Both the position numbers and the translations under genes were made by a program. A stretch of DNA of 64,000 nt from Cyrtodaria siliqua. Lineage: Eukaryota > Mollusca > Bivalvia > Adapedonta > Hiatellidae. The number at the start of each line of letters is the position of its first letter. The first letter of the stretch is position 1. The stretch is taken from assembly GCA_037043455.1 (NCBI GenBank), contig JAWPHD010000130.1, positions 514,501-578,500 on the forward strand. Direction: 5' to 3'. This document shows, piece after piece, positions 28,701 to 40,700 of this stretch. The notes beneath the pieces were generated by a model that did not search any database, was not told where the DNA came from, and worked only from the letters and a program-made list of their open reading frames with translations.

Positions 28701-31700
28701 GCCCGTTTGTTGTGTCTCATACTTGGCTTGTATTTATCCTTGTTGTTGTTGTTTGGTTGAAAACAGAACATAGTACCATTTGCTTCCACATACGTGTTAT
28801 GAGGTTGGAGGTAATCCTTCATAAACCTTACACACGATTGCATACCTTAAGTGCAATTGATTTGATAAGTATTATTTATTATTTACACTGTCCCGTTTTA
28901 TTGGGTTGACAGTAGGCTAAGTGTGAGGGTTGGTGAACCCTAGAACCTGGTTTAACACCCCCACCCACGTTGGTGGACGTTGTAAGAACAATGGTTTGTT
29001 CACCTGTTGCACTGGCTTCTGCCAACACACTGCGTATTTGCTTTGTTGCTTACTATGCTTTCTTTTTAATATTCATATATACATGATCTTTTATGTGTTA
29101 TACTTATATTGCCTATTAATTCTGCCTTGTTTGTTAGAGTATAATTATAACTTGGTGGAGATATCTTTATTTACACTGTCTCATTTTATTAGGATGACAA
29201 TAGGATAAGGGTGGGGTTTGGTGAACTCTAGAACCTTGTTTAACACCCCCACCCCTCCACCCCCGTGACCTTTTTTGCCACGGACCTTTCCAATGAGGTA
29301 ACGCTATTGCCAACCATTTTATGTTTGTGATGTTATATCTTGCCTATTAATCACCTTTTGTAATTATTATTTGTTTCTGTACGTTTTTTTGGCTGACTGT
29401 GGTCCATGGACGCTACATTTCCTGATCGACTTTTATATATACTTTTGTTCTTAACATGCATTAATGTTATCACAATTATACCTCGAACAAGTTACTGTGC
29501 GAATTATATACAATATATGCCGGAATTGAACATGCATTGCAGCATTTACAGAAATGGTAGATATAAAAATCGAACAGGAAAAGTAGCATTCAAGGACGAC
29601 AGTCAACCATAAACACACAGAGAAACACATGTGTTTAAGGAAAATATCGTACAATCCCCGTGGGATGAAAAGAAAACAGTATTGATTGGATGTAAGGGGA
29701 GCCTTTCTACGGTCGCCACACGGCACAAACAACATTATTGTGACAGTGAAAGTAGATATAAAAAACGAGCATGAAAAGTAGCATTCATTTACAGAACTCA
29801 GCCAGGCAAACACTCAAGCATTCAAAACATTAGTTACGTTGACAATTTTATTAAAAAGTTAACATATCTGTTTCCAAGTATAGAGACACGTACTTGACTT
29901 AATTATATATTATGAAAAGAAACGCAACTCGGGACTTTCCGCTGTCTAATTTATATTCTGCACACTTAATTCCAGAGAAATCCCAAGATGTTTTGTAAAA
30001 CAAAGGTTGCTGTTTGTTCGAGAAAGGACTAAACTGTTGATGTAGACTTTTAATCACAGTACACTTTGTAACACGAAATTCATAAATGTTGAAGTTTCGC
30101 TTTGAAAATTTGGGCCATTTCAGTACTGTATTTAAAGAGATTGTAACATGTACATCCTAAGTTTACTCACCCGCTTGAGTCAAACGCGTATTATATCGAT
30201 AATGAAATTATATCGATAATGAAACTTTGAAAGGATACCATTTGGTGTGTTATGTGTGGGTTTAGTCTTTTCTGAACGGTAAGGTCTAACGTAACCATGT
30301 ACCATTCGATATACAGCAGCATATTAGACATCCAATATATGGCGGAAATTCCCGAGTTGTGTTTCTTTTTTCCTGTAGTATAATTGCTCTTAATTAGTAT
30401 CATAAACCTAGAAGGCGGGGACATACTCTGGCACGCCACAATGTTCACCACAATGTTCAGAGTGGGGGAGGGGTGGGGGCAGAGTATGCTTTGCCACCCT
30501 CCACCCAATACTTTTAAGAAAAAAATGGTTAGCGCTCAAAAACTACCCTTTTCTCCTATATAATGTTGTATGTTTTGGTGTAATTGTAGCATGATGTACT
30601 TAGTAACACTCAGACATGAGAGTGACCGTACTCTAAATTCCTCAATCTGGTAGTTGTCTCATGTTCACTGAAAAATTCCCTTTGTAATAGCACAGGTGTA
30701 AATCGTTTAATTGAAAATAACACCTGTCAGAATAAATGGTGTACTACAGCTACCAGTTATTGAAAGTTAGAGTATGGGAGGGAGCTGAAATGGACATGCC
30801 TCAAAACAAATAGATGAGACCATACTTTGTCTATTACTTGTAGTACGATATAGTCACGCCCCTTTAGTTATCCTAAATTAAACGATTTAATGCTTTGCAT
30901 TCATCGAAGGAAATGTTATAGTATGGAAGACAGATGAAAAGGTCTCATCAAGTCGATTATTTCTCGACGAGTTCATACTCTATTACTTGTCATCCTTCAA
31001 TCTTCAAGCATTCACCCGCACTTTTTCATTCTGAACATTGCACCAACAACCAGGATATTTTTTAAATTAAACAGTTTACCAGTTCCAGGATACTTTATAT
31101 TTTGTTATCGCATGCCTGAGAGTATTTTTTATTGTCCAAAGTAGTATGCTATATTCAATACAGGAAAACGAAAGTGTACTGATATATCGTATAACGGCAC
31201 AGTTTTCAAAAAGTGTGCCGTTATACCATATATCGCACAAGGGTCGTGACTAGCGATAAAACAGTTACAGAATATTCAACTTGGTGTTACACGCATATAT
31301 CATGAAAATATCTCGGCTTACGCCTCGATATATTTCATGATATATGCTCGTACCACCTCGTTGAACATTCTGTAACTAATATTTAACCTTAAATTGTAGG
31401 AAGGAACTTTTATTGACGACAAATATGAGTACTGGTTCGAATCAATGGACGGACAAGGCGCTGATGCATTGACCCACGATGTCCTTGTAGCTACGAGAGA
31501 AATACCTGATCTTAAAGACACGTATTCCATTCTTGGTGGTATACAGAGACCTTCCAGTAAAAGTAAGTGACGTTATGTGTCATATCTTATATAGGTGTTC
31601 AATATTTTAATATCAATATTGGCATTATCTTATTAGATTATATACGCGGTAAATCGAGAAATGGACTAGACGTAATAACTGAAGTTGTAAACCGGAATAT

Positions 31701-34700
31701 ACATATACTTATTAAAATGGATACATCACTGAATTGATAAACATTTTATACACAATCCAAAACCTTTTTTTGATTCGAACCGTTTTTGACAGGGAAATGA
31801 TACCACAAATCATGTAGGGGTCATGACTGAAAACGTGCAGAACTGTATAATAGCGGTAATAATTGTAATGCATACCTTTTACATGGACCCCTTGATATGT
31901 TTCGATATTCTTTCTCTGTCATTTTTCTTTCAAATTAAAAACGGGTTTCGGGATTAAGTAGCTTTAAAGAGCCTCTATCCAGTGATGTAAGCATTTCAAA
32001 ATCGCATATGCGTTGTGTCTCATTTGTTTTGTCTCATTTATTATTAAAACTTCGGCATGATTTTAACACTGACCCCTTGGTCATTTACGATATAATTTCT
32101 ATGCCAATTTATTTTTGAGTTTAATAATATAAATAAAAGCGTCGGCTTTTAAAGTAACACAAATGTACCTTTCCAATGGTATATGCATTGTAAGAGAACT
32201 GTTATATTCACTTAAAACACAATTTCTCCTTGGCAATTATAGCAAAATTAAGACAAAAAGTTATTAAGGAATAAGGAATGAAGTAATATGTAAATAACGG
32301 AGTGGTTTCAAGACACGCGAGAGGACTATTGTCGACTTTTGTAGACCTAACGATTTATTGTATTCAAAAGCGTCTAAATATTGATTTCCTCTGTTTTTAC
32401 AGATTAATAGCTCACACTTTAGCATATGTGCTTCTTGATAAAAAAATAATTGACACAATTATGGGTACTACATTAATTGTAAATTAATATTTTGAACACG
32501 CAAAATCACTACATACAAACTTTGGACCCAGGGGTTGCAGCCATCTTTGACCCCAGGGACTTCAAATGAGCAAACTTGATAGACCAGGGATTAGCAATCA
32601 TTAATAATAAAGAACAACATGTGGATGCTCTACAAGCTAAAATGGCTCTTATATCAAGGGGTTCCATCATTAAATTCCTTTCAATACCTTTTTACAAGTG
32701 CAAAACACAACAATACCCTTAATCAAAATTTAAACGCACAACTCCATGCTAACAATTTAAAAGAAGAGTTTTTAAATATTTCCCTATACAAGTCTATGTA
32801 AAACATTTGACCCATGGGGCGGGGGCCAAATGTGACTCAAGGGTCACCATTTGTATGAACTTGGTAGAGGACCAAGTTTTCCCTATATAAGTCTATGTGA
32901 AACATGCAAAATCTTTATATACAAACTTAAATAGAAAATAGAAAAATTAAACAAAAGAAAAAACTAATCTAAATAGGAAACGATAATAAAATGAAGAATA
33001 TTTAAAAAATAAAAAAATACCTCCAATGGGATTTGAACCCACGGCTTCAAAGTGTACAAGAAGTAATTTAAAGATTTTTCTATGGCAGCCATCTTGGATG
33101 TCGTGTTTACCTAATTTTAACAAATTTGTAAAACATTTACCTAAGGATCATCCATGTGAAGTTTGATCAAAATTGACCAAGCTGTTTCTGAAAAGAAGAT
33201 TTTTAAAGACAAATCCCTAAGTAAGTCTTTGTAAAATATGTGACCTCTAGGGCGGGGCCAAATATGACCACAGGATCACCATTTGAACAGGCTTGGTAGA
33301 GGACCATAAGCTTATAGTAGATGCACAATATTAAACCTAAGTATTTTCCTATAGAAGTCAATATAAAACATGTGACCCCTGGGGCGGGGCCAAATGTAAC
33401 CCCAGGGTCACAATTTGAACAAACTTACCAGAGGACCAGAAGCTTATAGCAAATGCAAAATATTAAACCTCTGGCTCTTGCAGTTTCAGAGAAGAAGATT
33501 TTTAAGTTTTTCCCTATACAAGTCCATGTAAAACATGTGACCCGTGGGGCCAAATGTCACCCTTGGGTCACCATTTGAACAAACTTGGTAAAGGACCATA
33601 AGCTTATAGTAAATGCAAAATATTAAACCTCTGGCTCTTGTAGTTTCAGAGAAGATTGTTTTTGATTTTTTCCCTATATAAGTCTACGTAAAACTGTGAC
33701 CCCCGGGGCGGGGCCAAATTTGTCCCCAGTGTCACCATATTGAACAAACCTGGTAAAGGACCATAAGCTTATAGTAAAAGCAAAATATTAAACCTCTGGC
33801 TCTTGTAGTTTCAGAGAAGATGTTTTGTTTGAATTTTCCCTATATAAGTCTACGTAAAACTGTGACCCCCGGGGCGGGGCCAGAATTAACCCTAGGGTCA
33901 CCATTTGAACAAACTTAGTAGAGGACCATAAGGTGATGCTACAAGTAATACATGAGAGCTCTATGCCTTGTGGTTTCAGAGAAGAAGATTTTTTTTAAAG
34001 TTTTTCCTACATGTCTATGAAAAACATGCAAAATCTCAATATACAAACTTTGGACCCCCGGGGCACGGCCATTTTTGACTCCGGGGACTTCATTTGAACA
34101 AACTTGCTAGTCTAGGCATTGGTAATCATTTAAAAAAAAAACAGTCTAAATCTGTCTAGCGGTTCTTGGGAAGAAGATTTTTTAAGGTTTCGACCATATA
34201 TGGTAATGGCGGCCATCTTGGATGTCGCGCTGACCTAATTTTAATAAATCTTAAATGCATTCATCTAAGAATCATCTCAGTGAAGTTTGGTCAAAATTGG
34301 CCAAGCGGTTTCTGAGGAGAAATCGTTTGAAGCAAAAGTTAACGACGACGGACGATGACGACGGACGACGACGGACGACGGACGAATAGTGCTTGAGCCT
34401 TCGGCTCAGGTGACCTAAAAATCGGAAAATAATGAAGAAAACTGAAATCTCTTTTTTTTTTATTTAATAATATGCTATCAATTTTATAGTCAAAATGATA
34501 CACGATTAATGCATCGAAGTGCTAATTTTAATGCTTGATACAAAACTCAAAATTGCCGTGTGTCCCTTTAAAGATGTAATTCAGAAGATGACAAAGTAGC
34601 AAACCAATGGTGTTACCCAGGACAACTCACTTTTATTAACTCATGATCGAAATTCGAAACCTGCTTCTTCAGTTTCACGAACAGTACACTGAATGCACAT

Positions 34701-37700
34701 TAATTGTAATGCATTCTCCTGGGTAAGGCATGCACAACGACCATACACATATTATGTTAATTTGGCCGTTTTCCGTATTGAATTCGTTAGGTTTTGATTT
34801 CAATGTCGAATACTTCTCTGTTAAGAATTAGATTACCGTACTGGAGAATAATACAAACTACAATTATATTATTTTTCTTTTCCGTTATCTAGCTGAAACG
34901 AAACAAGCAAGTAGGACGAAGCGAGCAACACTAACTGTGTTGACTATAGAAACGGCTGTGTTTTTGGATGCAGAATATGTTGCGTTTATGAACACGAGTG
35001 ACGAACAGCTTCTCAAAAATATGATCCTGAAATGGAATGCGGTCTGTAACAGTTTTTTAAATATAGTATATCTTTTAAGTGTCCAGTTGTTCTTTAATGT
35101 GAGCCAAAATAAATATAATGTTAACGTTCAAATATGATATTATTGTTGTGTGGATAATTTGAAAATAAATTAAGAGTCGTCACTTAATGACATTATTGTC
35201 CCAAATACATGGTACTCTTGTGGAGATGCCATATCGCCAGGATCACATTCGATACTAAAGCCTCCCGTGAGATCCTGCAGATATGACATGACCATCTCGA
35301 AGTCATACGAGCTGCTGAAACACGTAACTATTCTAGTATAAATCCTATTGTCCCACAACAAGTATTTTCATTTAAAGAGTTTATAGAGTATGACTATTCG
35401 ATTTCCATGTTTATGAAAAGGGCATACTATATCTTACTTTTAACTTAAATTGGTTATTCATCAACCCACGTATTCCATAGTCTTCCAGGGGCTGGCGTGG
35501 CGCAGTCGGTGGCGCGGCGGATTTGTAACCGGAGGCCCCGGGTTCAATCCTCCGTGGTGCCACTGAGTTCCGTCGGTGTGTTCTTGGGCAAGACACTTTA
35601 CCGTAGCCTCGTCCGTCGGATGGGGACGTAAACCGGCCGGTCCCGTGTATCGGTCTATCCTCCGAGCACGTTAAAGAACCATAGGAATCTATTCGATAAT
35701 AAGAGTAGGGCAGGTTCCCGGATTCCTATGTATCCTTCCCCTCTCTCTGGGGCGGCTCTAAATAACCTATACTGTGTTGATGAGCCGTTAAACAACATTC
35801 AATTCAATTCAATTCCATAGTATTCCTCTAGTGATTTGGCTACATACTATACGCATGTTCAACATCCATATACAGTGTAAATGTCATAGTTCGTCACTAA
35901 TATCTTCTGATCTTTTTGCATTCAATTCCATGCTATGTTTTATGATCTAAAGCAACAATACTTTCAATGTGATCAAAACAGCTCGTACAAAGTTCGGATA
36001 GAATGAAAAGTCTTCAATTGCCAACATATGGTCAGCATTAGGTGTTTATATAGGGTTTCTCAAGCCATTGGTCAGCTCAGCAGGTAGTGAGATTTATGGC
36101 TAGTTAAATCTCATTTACTGTTAGCAATGATCACTGTAGCTAATAAGCCGAGTATCTCATGGATGCTCACAATTAGACATCTTTACAGGACTGAGTTTAC
36201 ACATATGCTCCCGCTGTACTTTCTAAAATGTCACTTCCTTCTGGAGCACAAAGCAGATCAATGTACAATATGGGTGCATTATAACGTGGAGGAATTGTTT
36301 AATGGTAATTCAATATTTTCTCTTGCAGATACAAGCAGAATGGGGTAGATCTGACGAACTTGGTTATGACGTCAGAATCGATGTTAAATATTTTGCGATC
36401 TGGAAGCAGAATGCGGTAACCACGAATTGATATGTGTGCTCTAACTGTATTCAAAATTCAAATATGGATCAAATGTGTGTTATGTTGTTCAAGGAATTCG
36501 ATATAAGTATTCCTGAAAGCAAACTTAAGTGTAAGAGTTTGCTGCACCCTGTAGACGCAAACACATAGAGTCTGCTACTTATTGTTGTTGTTTGTGTTGG
36601 TTGCTTTCAATGGATTCCCTTTTCAGTATTCATTAAATAACTATCATACGACATGTTGTCCAAGGCTCTTAAATACCATGGGACAGCTTATATTGACGTT
36701 CAATTAGGGGGTTATGTGTTTTTCTCCTTGTTCTCATTCTACATGATGCAGGACGTTTTTGTTCATTGAAAAGCGTCCAACATGTTAAGCATATCCAAAG
36801 AAAAATATAAACAAAACGCAGATTGCTAATCTATTTTGTAAAAAAATACATAATAGAAATGCTGCAATCAATATTCAAACCAACCACAACATAAATATTG
36901 TATGTGCGTATTATACTTGTGATTAAATGGAATCTGAATTATTTCAGGCGTATTATACTTCATATCATAGTATGGACAAAGCACTCTGGGGCTTCTGCAA
37001 GGGTGCATATGATTCACGAGAATACCGTGACTACGATCATTTACACATGTTTACGGGGTAAGTTCATCAAGCAGTAATATACTCACGGTCAATGAAAACG
37101 CACAACAAAAAAAATCCTTTTAAAAGTTAGAATTTGAGGCATTTTAGACAAAATATAATATAATCAATATAACGAGTAGACATTTAACATTTTTTGCGTG
37201 CATATCTGGACTTAGTGCATTCCGCATTGGTGTTATGAAATACAGGTGCATTTCCGGCTTCCTTTAGTTACATCGCACAAAGAAATCAGTTTCACTAAAA
37301 TGTTCATTGCATATTACTGTCAGAAGTCAAAATATAAAAAGGCTAGTAAAACCAATTGAAAATGCAGCTTGAAATTTAGTGGAACAATTTTCTTTTTATG
37401 ATTATCCATAGTAAACAATTTTAAATGACATGGTAAATAACTGCGTAACTGCTTGTCATAAAAGCCTACCAATAAACATGTAAGACAAGTTATATTTCAA
37501 GATTGAATGCTTAACAAATAGAAATATTGGTTTAGCAGTTTTATTCCAATTGGTTTGCGAATAATCCGACAATATAAACATAAGGAGTTAATGGAGCGTT
37601 TTCACTGACCAGTATATATACCAGGCAAAAATGGAAATGGACCATTGTTGACAATTGATGTTAAATGATGGAATAAGCGTTATAATGTTGTAATGGGTAT

Positions 37701-40700
37701 GCCATTGAAAAGATACATTTATGTTCCTTTAAAAGACGAAAACTGTGTTAAACTAGATCATAAATTAACAGAGAGATGATATCGTAAATGACCCAGGAGT
37801 CAGTGTTACAATCTTGCAAAAGTTTTAATGATAAATGTCAGAGACACTATGCATATCGTAATTTTGTAATTTGAAAGAAACATTATAGGGAAAGAGTAGC
37901 GCAAACTATCATAGGGTCAGTGTAAATCATATGTATTACTTTCGACCCTGAGTGTATCCGCCGCTATTATACAGCTTTGCACATGTTCAGTAGTGACCCC
38001 TACTGATTTGTTATATCATTTCTCTGTCATGTTTGGCTCTAATTTTAAAACGGTTTTGGATTTTGATTCATAAAATGTGTATCAAGTCAGCGATGTATGC
38101 TTTTTAATGGTCGTAAGTAAGAATTTTTCAGTTTACAAATTCAATTATAACTTCTGGTCCATTTTATTTTTACCTTGGAACGGTCAGTGGCAAAAAAAAG
38201 GCCGGTGGGGATTTAAACCAAATAAACGGGACAGTGTAAATAAAGATATCCCCGACAGGTTATACTCTCTAACAACAAGGCAGCATTAATAGGCAATATA
38301 AGCAAAACACATAAATCATGTATATATAATATAAAAACCAAAACCCTAGAAAGCCACAAAGTAAGTACTCAATGACTTGGCAGAATCTAGAGCAACAAGA
38401 GAACACACAGTTACGGGTACAACAAGACAAGATTAAAGTAAAACACCAAACGCTACCGTCCTATAAGGATTTAGGTAGACGTCTTTATAGGGTCCACAGT
38501 CTGTCCGGTTATCGCACAATCCGAAGAGAAAAGCATAGTGGCGAACTGTAAATGGGTCAACCACTAAACATGCAGTACGTTGCAAAAGTATTGGGTCATA
38601 ACCTCTTTTGAGTTTTAAACCTTTTAATTTAATAAATATTGTATAAAAATGATTATGACCAAGGATCTTACCAAGTTTGTAAATCACATCACCATAGAAG
38701 TCGGGTTGTGATAGTCCTTGTCGCAGAAGAGTTCATCAATTACTTTTATATTTTAAACGTAGATCAGCGTTACAATAATACAATTTGCGAAACAAAGTAG
38801 TGCAAGAAGAAGAACTACTTCTTTACTTTATTTCTTACCTTGTTACGGGTAAAATGTAACATGAAAGTAACTGCAAAACCAGCATCAACACATTTTAAAA
38901 TATAATCAACACATGTATTCAAATAGTACACTGACAAATATTCACTTACATTCTAGAATACACATAAATTAGATTCGGTATTTCTATAAAATCCTTAAGA
39001 ATAAAGTCTAAATACTTTTGGTAAGACATAGAACGTCATAGAACTGTATAGAAACTTTTTAAGACAGCCATGTTATTTACATAACCTTGAATTACAGAAG
39101 CACAATAAACATCATGTGATGTAAACATCTCATCTACCCATCTATAAACATCTGTATGTTACTAATTCAAATGAATGGCCTTGGATAACACAATAACATG
39201 TCAACATCATCATAATTTATAAACACTCATAGGTAACAACCGAAAGCATCATTTAAGAAATATAAGGAGTGTTACTGAATTTAAATTACTTTGTGATACA
39301 TTGTATATGTATTTCAGGCGATTAGACACAGACGTTCAAGGTAAAGGCTATGTAGGTAAAATATGCGACAATGTACAGAAGTGTGCGCTTTCAGCTGATA
39401 GAAGTCTCACAGATTTTGTCGTACCAGCACATGAGTTAGGGCACATGTATGTATCAGACTGACAGATAACATAAATAACACAACACTCAGGTATTGTTCT
39501 ACATTCTGCACATCTTAAACAATGGTTGTTTCAGATGTAGTATTTGTACCGCGGCGTGGCTTAGTGCTAGAGCGTACCCCTGCGTCTACGGGAGGTCATG
39601 GGTTTAATCCCCGGTCAGATCATACCAAAGACTTCATAAGGTACCATTAGCTCCCTTGTTTGACGTTTAGCATATAAAGGGTAGTTTTAGGACTGGCTGG
39701 CCTTATGTAAGTATAATATGACTGGATGTGGTATCATGGCATGTGAGTGTCTACGGCGTGGCATCACAACGAGTCAGCGCTATCACTTTGCTACAAGTAG
39801 ACACTGTCTTGATATGATTAAAAGACTGTTGAAAGCGCGTTAAATTCCATCCATCCATCCAAGCACCCACGCACGCACGCACGCACAGATAGAGAGACAG
39901 ACAGATGTACATACGTACCACTGTACGTAAAGTGCGACCCCAGTTTGAGGTTGTAGATATCAACACGCTAGTTTTAGACAGACATTTGATGGTTTATAAA
40001 TGTGGAAACCCATATTTGGCAAATAATCGTGATTTTACATAACACTGTACTCGAAATGTCTGTGTTTTACAATTATACAATGCACGAGACTTTCAAGTGA
40101 CCACATCGAGTTTACGACGTGGAAATCTGTTTTGATGTTATCATGCGGTTTGTACGGCAATAACTTGTATCTGTCTAATTTACTGTCTTATATTTCACCA
40201 AATACATTTGTTGGATAAGTTTTATTGTATAAGAAAAAAATATGTTGTCTGGTTTGGTTTGTAGATGTTAACATTTATCGAAGCGAATGATTCTTGAAGT
40301 TAAGCGCTAGTTTTTCGATGTAGGGGCGCTGGTTTGTTTTAGCTGAAACTTTAACGAGAAGTGGTGTAATAATCCATGGACTTAAACAACTGGCCTTATT
40401 CGCTATTTTCATTTAATATGTTTTTACTAAGAACTGCAATTTTCATTTTCGATTGGCTGGGACTGTAGTCTCCTCGAGTTATTATTCCAGTAAAATGATG
40501 CCCTTTTTTCCAAACCTGACATAAACCGTAAGAATGTGTTTTGTCAATAATGCATGAAATAAAAAAATATGCCGTCATCTTTATAAATACTTAACTCTTG
40601 GGTTTCTTTTGTATTTTAAAATATATTTTCCTCTGTTGTATTTTCAAGGTCAATGACATGTTTTAATGGACACTCTGTTACAGCAACAACTAGTTTCGCC

